This document shows positions 52,358 to 61,349 of a DNA stretch of 64,000 nt, piece by piece. Below the pieces are notes generated by a model. That model was not told the origin of the DNA, made no database searches, and was given only the letters and a program-made list of their open reading frames with translations. Numbering within the stretch: position 1 is the stretch's first letter; each line of letters opens with the position of its first letter. Made by a program: the position numbers and the translations under genes. This DNA is from G965200765 sp965203865 (GTDB lineage Bacteria; Pseudomonadota; Gammaproteobacteria; Arenicellales; JAJDZL01), in assembly GCA_965203865.1 (NCBI GenBank), contig OZ241916.1, positions 2,108,001 to 2,172,000 of the forward strand, read 5' to 3'.

Positions 52358-54838
52358 ATGCAAATTCGGTTTTTGAATACCTGTCATTCTGTGGTTGATT
52401 TCAAGTTGCTCGGGCATTTGGCCTGTGCGACGCTTGTTGCAATTGCATTATCGGCATGCGGGGGTGGCGGCGGTACCGCAGCTGCTCCTCCCTATACACC
52501 TCCATCGCCAGCATCATTGGAGCGATATACATCTGTATCAGAGTTTCAAAATCAACCAGCACTGAGCTTGGTTAATGCTCAGTATGCTTACGCAAGAGGG
52601 GCCACTGGACTAGGTGTCACGATTGGCATGGTTGACAACGGGGTCGATACCAGTCATCCAGAGTTCTCGGGGCGCAAAATACTGAGTTCAAGCCGATATC
52701 AATCAGGGTATTCACCTGACTTCACCTCTTGTTCTCCCAGAGATGCAACAACGGGTCGATGTCCCACCACTTCGCTCCCAACCCATGGAACACGAGTTGG
52801 GTCGGTAATGGTGGCAAACAGAAACTTGGGAAGCAACCCAATTTCTATGCATGGAGTCGCATTTAACTCCAGGTTGTACTTTGAAGGTATTCAACTCGGT
52901 AGTGGCGGCGGTACGATAAGATATAGCAAAGCCCCCTTGAATTTAGCCGACCCAAGTGCTACCGATGACTTTTATGCTGGAATAGCTAGGCGAATGAATA
53001 ATCAGGTGTCTGTGGTAAACTTGAGTTTCAACTATAATGTTTCGATTGTTGGTTCGGATGCATCTCATCTTTCTTCAGTAATACCCAATACTCTTGCTCA
53101 GATCAGGCAAGCTAGCAGGAGACCGGCTGAGCGCACCGTGTATGTTTGGTCTGCTGGAAATGCAGGTCGAGAAACAGATCCACAGATTAGCGGCTCCCCT
53201 TTGATTCTTGCATCACTTCCTTATCCTTTTCCAGAATTAAGAAGCAATTTTCTTACTGTCGTAGCTGTTGACACCAGTAGCGGTGATATTGCTGCCTACT
53301 CCAATCGGTGCGGACTTGCCAAAGACTTTTGCTTGGCTGCCCCCGGAACTGTAAGTGCAGCAGTTCCAGTTACATTGTGTTATGCTAATCCGACACTAGG
53401 GCAAGGGTGCTATACCCCTAGTACCTCAGGCACATCATTTGCGGCACCAATCGTTGCCGCCAGTTTTGCTTTGCTCAAGCAGCACTTCCAGAACCAGCTT
53501 GGCAATGACGAAATTGTTCGACGACTGAAAGATACAGCAAACAGAAGCGGTAAATATTCGAATGCGGATATTTATGGTCGTGGTCTGCTGGACCTGGATA
53601 GAGCAACGCGACCTGTCCGTACTACCCGAGTGTTGACAGGTGCGAGCTTAACCGGTAAATACGCCTTGGCTGACAAAAGTTCAGTTGACTTGGGTGCAGC
53701 TTTCGGCGATGCAATCGCATCCGGAATGGGCAACCGTGAAATCGCTGTATTCGACGAGTTGGATGCGCCTTTTTTCTATTCTTTCAACGACTATGTCCGT
53801 ATTGATACAGCATCTGAAACTCGACTGATAGATCGATTCCAAATGCTCGGGTACAAAAGTCAGGCGCATTCGTGGAGTCTGGACGATTTCTTCATGCCAA
53901 CCCGCATTGACGGAAATATTCAAAATAGTCAGGAACCACAGGCTAGCCATGAATTCGGGGTGGTTGCCATTGAACATCAGGCAGACAATTTTCAAGGCTT
54001 TTTGGGATACCGCAGTCATCCGGGCTGGCAATTCGGGTTGCACTCCCAAGGCATTTTGCCACACGGTACATTTACTGAAGATTCTGTATTTACAAGTCCA
54101 GTACTTTCTTTTGTCAGAAACGGAGTTATTGCGGGCGTGTCCAAACCTTTGACCAACTTTAAAAACGGCTCCTACAGGATTGCGGCATTTTCGGGAAGAC
54201 AGCAATACGGGAATCGCCGGGACGATACTTCCAGAATGGCTCAAGGGTTGCTATTGGAAACAAGCCCCCTGAAAACCAAATCTTCTGGTATTTCTGTTCA
54301 GGCGGGTTGGCTTCACGAACCGCACAGCGTGGTTGGAAGCAGTTTCAGAGGAGCGTTTGGAGATTTGAGGACAAATTCTGGATTCTTCGGAATAACCGGA
54401 TACAAGCAAATCAATAGCCGCTGGAAGTTTCTTGCAAATGCCCATGCCGGCATTACTCGCACTGCAGTACGCGGTTCAGGAATTGTGCCAACCGTATCAT
54501 CATTGCAAACCAGTACATTTGACCTTGGGGTAATTGGCGAAAGCGCACTGCATCGCAGAGATCGATTCGGGATCAGATTGTCGCAACCATTGAGGATTGA
54601 ATCCGGCGAAGCGGAATTTGAATGGGTGACTGGTCGAACTCCACACCGGGAAGTACTGCGAGAAAAGACTCGTATTCCCCTTGAGCCATCCGGCCGCCAG
54701 CTTGACTTGGAACTGACGTACGGATTGCCTTGGAGGGGTGGATGGGCCGACTTCGCAGCGATTGTATCTCGAAACCATGGTCATACTGCGAATGTGGATA
54801 ATTCAACCGTTCTGATGCGTTACCAGCGAGAATTCTAG
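52358..54838 (+). CDS. Subtilisin-like (S8) autotransporter protease
   Basis: 826 aa. Lipoprotein-like signal (CATLVAIALSACGGGGG, Cys near residue 33). Subtilase domain with catalytic Asp in VTIGMVDNGVDTSHPE (near 90), His in LPTHGTRVGSVM (near 147) and Ser in SGTSFAAPIVAASFALL (near 363). The C-terminal ~270 residues are a predicted autotransporter barrel ending STVLMRYQREF. Related to serine-protease autotransporters of the SphB1/AspA type; expected at the cell surface where it may mature other surface proteins, perhaps the large autotransporter at 19376-23185. It lies alone between the relic and copy 2 of the NTPase cassette. Confidence 0.9.
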   Translation: MQIRFLNTCHSVVDFKLLGHLACATLVAIALSACGGGGGTAAAPPYTPPSPASLERYTSVSEFQNQPALSLVNAQYAYARGATGLGVTIGMVDNGVDTSHPEFSGRKILSSSRYQSGYSPDFTSCSPRDATTGRCPTTSLPTHGTRVGSVMVANRNLGSNPISMHGVAFNSRLYFEGIQLGSGGGTIRYSKAPLNLADPSATDDFYAGIARRMNNQVSVVNLSFNYNVSIVGSDASHLSSVIPNTLAQIRQASRRPAERTVYVWSAGNAGRETDPQISGSPLILASLPYPFPELRSNFLTVVAVDTSSGDIAAYSNRCGLAKDFCLAAPGTVSAAVPVTLCYANPTLGQGCYTPSTSGTSFAAPIVAASFALLKQHFQNQLGNDEIVRRLKDTANRSGKYSNADIYGRGLLDLDRATRPVRTTRVLTGASLTGKYALADKSSVDLGAAFGDAIASGMGNREIAVFDELDAPFFYSFNDYVRIDTASETRLIDRFQMLGYKSQAHSWSLDDFFMPTRIDGNIQNSQEPQASHEFGVVAIEHQADNFQGFLGYRSHPGWQFGLHSQGILPHGTFTEDSVFTSPVLSFVRNGVIAGVSKPLTNFKNGSYRIAAFSGRQQYGNRRDDTSRMAQGLLLETSPLKTKSSGISVQAGWLHEPHSVVGSSFRGAFGDLRTNSGFFGITGYKQINSRWKFLANAHAGITRTAVRGSGIVPTVSSLQTSTFDLGVIGESALHRRDRFGIRLSQPLRIESGEAEFEWVTGRTPHREVLREKTRIPLEPSGRQLDLELTYGLPWRGGWADFAAIVSRNHGHTANVDNSTVLMRYQREF

Positions 54839-55054
54839 AAGTAGTCGCCGATTCTACCGGCGATATTTCAGCTTAAATATCAGTTGACACATCAACAGCC
54901 TAATCAGTGCGCAACTAATAACTGAATTTTCGATGAAACTTGTTGAATCGGCACACCCGAAGTGCTGATTTGCTATGTAGCGGGCATGTTTCCGATGAAC
55001 TCCCTCCAGCTCTTTTTGAAAATTTATGCTCGCCAAGTTGCAACTGCATCTCAT

Positions 55055-55083
55055 CTGACATTTATCAGAGGATCAAAGATAAT
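55055..55083 (+). promoter_or_regulatory. Sigma-70-like promoter upstream of cassette copy 2
   Basis: CTGACA (55055-55060), exactly 17 bp, GATAAT (55078-55083). Its start point would fall inside the palindrome. A second option with the same geometry as copy 1 lies in the palindrome itself: TTGAGT (55091-55096), 17 bp, TAAACT (55114-55119), 6 nt to the ATG. Both are read by eye. Confidence 0.5.
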
Positions 55084-55116
55084 TACTACATTGAGTAAAT
55101 TTACTCAATGTAGTAA
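55083..55116 (+). promoter_or_regulatory. Perfect 34-bp palindrome before cassette copy 2
   Basis: Both halves match exactly over 17 bp each (left half TTACTACATTGAGTAAA). It ends 9 bp before the ATG at 55126; no Shine-Dalgarno sequence lies in the gap. Equal length and position to the palindrome of copy 1, though about a third of bases differ, so the symmetry rather than the exact sequence is kept. Best read as an operator, with a cruciform or RNA hairpin as alternative. Confidence 0.85.
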
Positions 55117-55125
55117 ACTACAATC

Positions 55126-56379
55126 ATGGAATTATATAAAAGAAAACTAATTTCAGAACTTCGTAGTCGGTTGGACGAACAGCCAAGAACATTGATTTTC
55201 GTCGTTGGTCCAAGGCAATCTGGTAAAACCACATTGGTTCTCCAGACTTTGGGAGAACTGAAGAAAAAGACCCGCTATATAGCAACAGAGGAATCAATAG
55301 TAGAGTCGATCCACCAGTTTCCGCCAGCGAATGATAGTAATGTTGCACCAACTGGAAAAGAAGGATTGCAATGGCTTATAGAGAATTGGCAGCTTGCGCG
55401 AGTTGATGCGTCCAGTTCAAGTGAAGGGGCTGTTTTAGTTGTTGATGAAGTTCAAAAAATACCCGGCTGGTCGGAAGCGGTCAAAGGCTTGTGGGATAAA
55501 GACAGGCATCGCAATCTAAACCTGCATGTGGTTCTACTAGGATCGGCACCGCTTGACATCGACAAGGGGGCACGTGAAAGCCTAACCGGACGATTCGAGA
55601 AAATTCGAAATTTGCATTGGTCCTATACCGAGATGCATGAAGCTTTCAACTTCGATTTGAACAAATATATTTACTTTGGAGGATTTCCCGGCACAATCCC
55701 ATTTTTCAATGATCGCAAACGGTGGAGAAACTACATCTACGACTCAATAGTTGATACAACAATTAATCGCGATATTCTTGCATTTACACGTATCAACAAG
55801 CCCGCACTATTCAAGCAATTATTTGAACTGGCAGTTGAATACTCTGGGCAAGTAGTGGCCTATCATAAACTACTTGGTCAACTGCAAGACGCAGGAAATA
55901 CAACTACATTGGCTCATTATCTTGACCTGTTTTCCAAAGGCGGGCTAATAACGGGACTTTCAAATTATTCGGGCAGTGCTGTTCGTCGAAAAAGAACAAC
56001 TCCAAAGTTAATCGTACTGAACACAGGATTCATGTCATTTCAATCAAAATACACCTATGAAGAAGCGCAAGCTGACAGAACATATTGGGGACGATTGGTT
56101 GAAAGTACTGTTGGAGCACACCTGTTCAACACAGGTTCGCCTTTTGTTGATGTCTACTACTGGCGGCATAAAGGCTATGAGGTTGATTTTGTCTTGCAAC
56201 GAGGGAAAAAGCTTGTGCTGATTGAAGTAAAAAGCGGTTCAAGCAGAAGGATTTCCGGAATCAACGAGTTTAAGCGATTGTACAAATCAACTACTGGTTC
56301 CATAGTTGTTGGAGAAGGCGGGATAGATCTTGCGGACTTTCTATCTCAATCAGCTGAAGATTGGGTTGAATTCTCATGA
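55126..56379 (+). CDS. P-loop ATPase with DUF4143 domain, cassette gene 1 (copy 2)
   Basis: 417 aa, homologous over its full length to the protein at 41060-42337. Walker A VGPRQSGKTT near residue 28, Walker B AVLVVDEVQKIPGWSEAVKGLWDKDR, VVLLGSAPLDIDKGARESLTGRFE; DUF4143 part with LVESTVGAHLFNTG, YEVDFVLQRGKK and VLIEVKSGSS, keeping the Glu/Asp/Glu-x-Lys set. The stop overlaps the next start as ATGA. The level of divergence from copy 1 shows an old duplication or separate acquisition of two variants. Confidence 0.82.
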   Translation: MELYKRKLISELRSRLDEQPRTLIFVVGPRQSGKTTLVLQTLGELKKKTRYIATEESIVESIHQFPPANDSNVAPTGKEGLQWLIENWQLARVDASSSSEGAVLVVDEVQKIPGWSEAVKGLWDKDRHRNLNLHVVLLGSAPLDIDKGARESLTGRFEKIRNLHWSYTEMHEAFNFDLNKYIYFGGFPGTIPFFNDRKRWRNYIYDSIVDTTINRDILAFTRINKPALFKQLFELAVEYSGQVVAYHKLLGQLQDAGNTTTLAHYLDLFSKGGLITGLSNYSGSAVRRKRTTPKLIVLNTGFMSFQSKYTYEEAQADRTYWGRLVESTVGAHLFNTGSPFVDVYYWRHKGYEVDFVLQRGKKLVLIEVKSGSSRRISGINEFKRLYKSTTGSIVVGEGGIDLADFLSQSAEDWVEFS

Positions 56380-59300
56380 GCAACTATATAGAAAGGACAG
56401 TGACTGAGTTGCAGGACAACGAGTCTTTAGCCGTTGAAAAAAAATCTTGTCCGCTTGAAAATTACGAATCATGCGAAGCATATGTAGTTTTAGGAGCGCC
56501 TGGAGCCGGCAAAACAGAATTGTTCAGGAACGAAAAAAAAAATCAATCCAGTATTTACATAACTGCACGAAATTTTATTGCGTTTGGCAATGACTCAGAT
56601 TGGCAAAATAAAACGCTATTCATTGACGGGTTGGATGAAATGCGCGCTGGAACTCATGACGGCAGAACCCCTCTTGATAAAATCCGTAAGATACTCCGTA
56701 AATCAAAGTGCAAAAGATTCCGAATCTCTTGCCGTGGAGCTGACTGGTTTGGCTCCAACGACAAAATACACCTGGAAGCAGTATTAACAGGATCTAAAGT
56801 CAAAATATTGCATCTTGACCCGCTATCTGGTACTCAAATTCGCGAATTTTTAAAACAAGTCTGCGAGATTAACAATACAGACGAATTTATAGACGCCGCC
56901 CAAGATAGCCGGATCCAGTATTTACTTGGAAATCCGCAAAACCTCAAATTATTGGCAAGTACATTTTTTAATAGCCGCTGGCCTCGAACACGCAGAGAAA
57001 TCTTTGAATCAGCTTGTAAAATCTCGTGTAGTGAAAATAACCAAGAACACAAGAGAGCTGAACCAGATTTTATTGGCCGTATCGAGTTATTGGAAATAGC
57101 AGGCAGGCTATGTGCGCTTCAATTGCTCGCGGGATACGACGGCATATATTTTCCGCGCGGAGAAGAAAATCGAAATTTAAATTTTCTTCCCCTTGATGAA
57201 GTCAAAAAGTTTGATTCCAACAAATTTCACAATGTTCTAAGCACCAATTTGTTTTCTATGGTGGTTCCAGATCATTTTGAACCCGTTCACAAACACATTG
57301 CAGAGTTTCTTGCAGGCAGATATCTTTCACAACTGTTAGATAAATTATCCATAAACAGAATTCTGTCCCTTATGACAGGCGAAGACGGCGGCATTGTATC
57401 TGAGATGAGAGGCATGGCAGCATGGATAGCAGCACACAGCAAGATTGGAAGGTCAGAAATAATTGACCTTGACCCGCTTGGAGTTGTCTCTTACGGAGAT
57501 ATTGCGAGTTTTTCAGCACCAGAAAAACAACAAATTCTTGAAAAATTGGCTCAGGAATCGCAAGACATTCCATGGTTACTGGCTACGGCCAAACTGGATA
57601 GCCATCTCAGCTTACTTGCATCAAACGATATGTCCGATTACATAAAAGACAAACTAAGTAGCATTAACCATAATGACTATCAGTTACCGTTCGTCGAATT
57701 GCTTATTTGCTCAATCGCACACAATCCGAATATTCCTGACATTTCGACCATATTAGTCCATTTGCTGAGAAGCAACGCTTTGCCGGGAACTATAAATTAC
57801 TTGGCTCTCAGCGCACTTGAATCCCATATTGATTCAGAAACAGGTTTTGCTGAATTGAAAACATTGGCCGATGAAATATTTACGGGGAAAATTCCGGACG
57901 ATGATGATTCACTGCTGGGGAAACTGCTGAGAATTTTGTATCCCCGTTTCTTGTCGCCAGAAGAAACTCTTGGCTACCTTCGAACGCCCAAGCAAGCAAG
58001 TGTTTTCGCAGATTATTTCACTTTTTGGAACCAATACATTCCTGAAGCTTCAACTGAATCTCAATTGGCACAATTTATTGACGAACTGGCCAGTCGATGT
58101 GAAAATCCAAATTCGAATATTGACAGTGCACTCGTTCAACTTGCATATCAAACCCGCGAATCATTGCTGCATGCTTATTTACTTCGATATTCATCAACAA
58201 TAGATATTGAAATCCTTTTCAACTGGTTGTGCATAGCAAGAGATAACAAATTCACGTACAAAGGAAGATATGGCAGCCTCATTCGCGAGTGGGTTGATGA
58301 TCACCCGGAAATTCAAATTAAATTGCTTGAACTTGGCACCATACACTACGAAATATTCGCAATCAAGTCACAGGAAAAGTTTAGAGAGCGCATGAATTTG
58401 CTAATTTATCGCCTTTCGAGAAGCCAACTTCCCAAGGGCTTGGCAAAGTGGTGTTTAAATCAGGCAATTTCAAGTGCCAATCCGCAATTAGCAACTTACT
58501 CCATACAAAAAGTTGCTGCCTATTTACATTTTTCAATACCCGGCACTAGACTGACAAGAGAATCTGTCAAAGAAAAAATAAAAAAACACAAGTCTATTCA
58601 CCTTGAATTCCAAAATGAACTAAAGCTTCTTGAAGCAATTTCTCATCAGGAAAATAAATTCAATTTGGATGATAGAAAAGAATTAGAACAGGAGAGACGA
58701 GAGTGGTGGAGTCAAGTTAAGCAATATCAAAGTGCATTATTAAATAACGAATGCCCGCCCAAAATCCTTTACACCTTGTCGAAGGTATATTTTGGGGATT
58801 ATTTAAATATTGCTGGTCAATGTCCTGAAGAACGACTCAGGGACTTTCTGAACAACGACGATGACTTGATTAAAGCCATTATGATCGGCCTTAAAAAATC
58901 CCGGTTTCGTAAGGACCTCCCGGACGAAGAAAAAATTTACGAGATTGCGAAGCAGAATCAAGTTCATTATTTGTCTCTTCCGTATTTAATCGCTTTAAGC
59001 TTGGAAAATATACAATTCAATAAGGAAAATTCCTTTGATAATGCTCAAAATCTAAGTCGGAGTCTTGCTTTTTATTTCAGCTTGAATTCATCAACAGCGA
59101 AGAAAATTACATCTGAGTGGATATCAAGCGCAATAACTTACTATCCCGAAACATTTGCCGCACTTCTGATTAAATTCACCAAGTACAAATTAAAGAACGG
59201 GGCCGAATTAAACTTCGACCTTGCTCTTTTAGCATATGACCCCAACTACAGAAAGGTTTCAAATCTCATATCACTTTCCTTGCTAGAAGGTTTTCCTGTT

Positions 59301-59876
59301 CGCTGTGTAGAAAATCAACTGCCTAACTTGGCAAATTTACTAGTAGCACTGTGTCTTCATGGTCAAGAAAACATTACTAAAAACTTAATCAAAAAAAAAC
59401 TTTCGCTAAACAGTATGAATCTTGCCCAAAAAATATACTGGCTGACTTGTGGTTTGTTTATTTCTCCAGATAAATACTTGCGAATATTCAGAAAATTCGT
59501 AAATAATCAGCAAAGAGCAGGTCATCTAATTGAATTTTTAAGCACAAACAGAAATACCAGTGCTTTAATAAACAACTTGAATATTCCATCGTTGCAATTT
59601 CTTGTTGAGACGGTCGGACCTACGTGCCGACCAAGGAGTTCAGACTCGTTTTTAACAGAAACTATGGTTCGAGACTGGGTTCACTTGTTCATAGATAAAA
59701 TTGCATCAAAGCCTTCCACAGATGCTCAAGTTAGTCTTGAAAGTTTAAAAAACAATGACAACTTAAATTTATGGAAACCCTGCCTTCTTGATGCAATCTA
59801 TAAACAAAGAGTAATACAAAGAAATTCTAATTTTACTCACTATGGGATTGAATCAATTCAATATAAATTGCAATAG
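56376..59876 (+). CDS. Giant NACHT/STAND-like NTPase, cassette gene 2 (copy 2), nuclease domain lost
   Basis: 1166 aa, alignable with 42334-46512 from end to end until the stop. GAPGAGKTE Walker A, TLFIDGLDEMRAG Walker B, FRISCRGADWFGSND and HKHIAEFLAGRYL all present; the helical solenoid follows. It ends with HYGIESIQYKLQ, the place where copy 1 continues for about 220 more residues including the PD-(D/E)XK domain. A scar of that domain is found 20 bp past the stop. So copy 2 probably still binds and hydrolyses NTP but has lost its presumed effector. It might act as a regulator, a decoy or be decaying. Confidence 0.8.
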   Translation: MSNYIERTVTELQDNESLAVEKKSCPLENYESCEAYVVLGAPGAGKTELFRNEKKNQSSIYITARNFIAFGNDSDWQNKTLFIDGLDEMRAGTHDGRTPLDKIRKILRKSKCKRFRISCRGADWFGSNDKIHLEAVLTGSKVKILHLDPLSGTQIREFLKQVCEINNTDEFIDAAQDSRIQYLLGNPQNLKLLASTFFNSRWPRTRREIFESACKISCSENNQEHKRAEPDFIGRIELLEIAGRLCALQLLAGYDGIYFPRGEENRNLNFLPLDEVKKFDSNKFHNVLSTNLFSMVVPDHFEPVHKHIAEFLAGRYLSQLLDKLSINRILSLMTGEDGGIVSEMRGMAAWIAAHSKIGRSEIIDLDPLGVVSYGDIASFSAPEKQQILEKLAQESQDIPWLLATAKLDSHLSLLASNDMSDYIKDKLSSINHNDYQLPFVELLICSIAHNPNIPDISTILVHLLRSNALPGTINYLALSALESHIDSETGFAELKTLADEIFTGKIPDDDDSLLGKLLRILYPRFLSPEETLGYLRTPKQASVFADYFTFWNQYIPEASTESQLAQFIDELASRCENPNSNIDSALVQLAYQTRESLLHAYLLRYSSTIDIEILFNWLCIARDNKFTYKGRYGSLIREWVDDHPEIQIKLLELGTIHYEIFAIKSQEKFRERMNLLIYRLSRSQLPKGLAKWCLNQAISSANPQLATYSIQKVAAYLHFSIPGTRLTRESVKEKIKKHKSIHLEFQNELKLLEAISHQENKFNLDDRKELEQERREWWSQVKQYQSALLNNECPPKILYTLSKVYFGDYLNIAGQCPEERLRDFLNNDDDLIKAIMIGLKKSRFRKDLPDEEKIYEIAKQNQVHYLSLPYLIALSLENIQFNKENSFDNAQNLSRSLAFYFSLNSSTAKKITSEWISSAITYYPETFAALLIKFTKYKLKNGAELNFDLALLAYDPNYRKVSNLISLSLLEGFPVRCVENQLPNLANLLVALCLHGQENITKNLIKKKLSLNSMNLAQKIYWLTCGLFISPDKYLRIFRKFVNNQQRAGHLIEFLSTNRNTSALINNLNIPSLQFLVETVGPTCRPRSSDSFLTETMVRDWVHLFIDKIASKPSTDAQVSLESLKNNDNLNLWKPCLLDAIYKQRVIQRNSNFTHYGIESIQYKLQ

Positions 59877-59898
59877 AAACCAAGAAAAGTGATGGCAG

Positions 59899-59931
59899 AG
59901 ACCTCTGGACTGCTATTCATTGCCAACTAAT
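59899..59931 (+). pseudogene. Scar of the deleted nuclease domain of cassette copy 2
   Basis: In one plus-strand frame the bases read LWTAIHCQLISK, against LWTAIRDQLIAKY in the nuclease domain of copy 1 (codons near 46253). About 24 of 30 bases agree. So a deletion of roughly 450-500 bp joined the middle of the gene to this point. The scar overlaps the 3' end of the AAA ATPase gene on the other strand. Confidence 0.7.
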
Positions 59932-61163
59932 CTCGAAATTCCCATTTTCAATGACTCACCGATATTTGCTGCAAAAAAATCCATGGGAAGTCCATATACA
60001 TCTCCCCTTTCTGGCTCTATCTCAAGGTTTTTGATTTCACATTTATTATTATTAGAATCAAAGAAAACAACTGATACATCACTTGGTTTCAATTCGCCAT
60101 CAACCACAAGTTTCCTCAATCTTAATAGTAAATTCTTGCTGTGAGTTTCAATAATGGAACCAACTCTCTTGTTATTCCACAATTCAGCAAAAAAACTACC
60201 CATTTCCATCTGAGCGGTAGGGTGAACCATAGACTCTGGTTGTTTGACAACTAATGTAGTTTTAGGAGACATAATTGAACCTTGCACGATAATTGGAATA
60301 CATTGGTGAGTTCCAAATCCAAGTTCTGCAATATTTGATCTACTTCCTGTAACCGAATTTGTTACCTCGCACTGAGCTAGCTCTCCTCGTTCTATGAATC
60401 CAATATCTTCAATATTCAAAATATTTTCTGCATGACGACTAATAAAACTAAGCAACCTGTCTTTTTTGTATTGCTCCAGTAAATGATGCAAAGTGAATTC
60501 TCCGGTTTTTCCTACATAATTGGAAAAATATTTTTCTTCAGGGTGAAATGTTCTTTGCGGTATTGCTTTATTGGTGGCAATGTAGCTAATATTCCCCAAG
60601 TCTGATGCTATTTTTTGGAAACAATAATTCATAGCTGCAACTTTGCTGTATGTATTTGAACCTAATTCCTGATTGGGAAATTCCAAGAGCCTGCTATTTT
60701 CTGTGATTAATTCGGTATGGCGAAGTAATACTTTATCTTTTGACAGTAGCCTGGTTTCAGTGTCTTTTCCTTGAAATGCACCCGATTTATGGAACCGAAC
60801 ATCTCCAATCAATTCATATTCAACATCGTGTCCATTAGGCACTATTCCTTTACTTTTCAAATAAACGCCCAATGCATCACCGGGTTTTTCCTCCTGTTGA
60901 ATCAGTACGGAAAAATTCAGGTTCTTTTTTCTTGATGTAATATTTTTGAGGCCATAAAATTTTCCTAAATCTACCTGATTTCCCCGGGAATCCAAAAACC
61001 CTTTACCTTGTGAACCAATTGACTGTTGCAATAGTAGCAAAAAATCAATAACAGAAGACTTGCCAGTATTATTTTTCCCTATTAATACGGTTATCGGCCG
61101 AAATCGAATTACTGCCCCATCATCGAAAATTTTAAAATTTGAAATTCTCAGTTCTTTCAGCAT
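59913..61163 (-). CDS. OLD/ABC-type AAA ATPase, possible defence protein
   Basis: 416 aa. Typical beginning MLKELRISNFKIFDDGAVIRFRPITVLIGKNNTGKSSVIDFLLLLQQS (Walker A GKNNTGKSS). Signature-like ELGFGTHQCIPIIVQG near 290, degenerate Walker B TTLVVKQPESMVHPTAQ and SIIETHSKNLLLRLRKLV near 345. The family (AAA_15/AAA_21) includes proteins of OLD-, Gabija- and retron-related systems, but no TOPRIM or other effector domain is visible. It converges with cassette copy 2. Its last three codons and stop (GNE) lie in DNA derived from the deleted nuclease domain, so its own 3' end may be recombinant. Confidence 0.75.
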   Translation of the reverse strand: MLKELRISNFKIFDDGAVIRFRPITVLIGKNNTGKSSVIDFLLLLQQSIGSQGKGFLDSRGNQVDLGKFYGLKNITSRKKNLNFSVLIQQEEKPGDALGVYLKSKGIVPNGHDVEYELIGDVRFHKSGAFQGKDTETRLLSKDKVLLRHTELITENSRLLEFPNQELGSNTYSKVAAMNYCFQKIASDLGNISYIATNKAIPQRTFHPEEKYFSNYVGKTGEFTLHHLLEQYKKDRLLSFISRHAENILNIEDIGFIERGELAQCEVTNSVTGSRSNIAELGFGTHQCIPIIVQGSIMSPKTTLVVKQPESMVHPTAQMEMGSFFAELWNNKRVGSIIETHSKNLLLRLRKLVVDGELKPSDVSVVFFDSNNNKCEIKNLEIEPERGDVYGLPMDFFAANIGESLKMGISRLVGNE

Positions 61164-61349
61164 TTATCTAACTAATCAAGTTTTTCACTATACGAAGACT
61201 TTCAGTATCTCTATCGTCCACAACTTTTACACAACTCGCTCATATTTCCCCTGCTCGAATGACAATGAAAGTTAGACAACTTACAAACTTTCTATCAATC
61301 CATCGTCGATTTTAGCCCTTGGGTAACAAAAATTGAAAGTCAATGGACA

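Noticed and set aside
54854..55054. 66-aa minus-strand frame between the protease and copy 2
   Set aside because: Cys-rich short frame with no motif or start signal; may be a remnant, but nothing supports it.
55083..55116. Palindrome as a transcription terminator of the S8 protease gene
   Set aside because: No T-run follows, it is about 245 bp past the protease stop, and a palindrome of equal length and place precedes copy 1 where no gene lies upstream on that strand.
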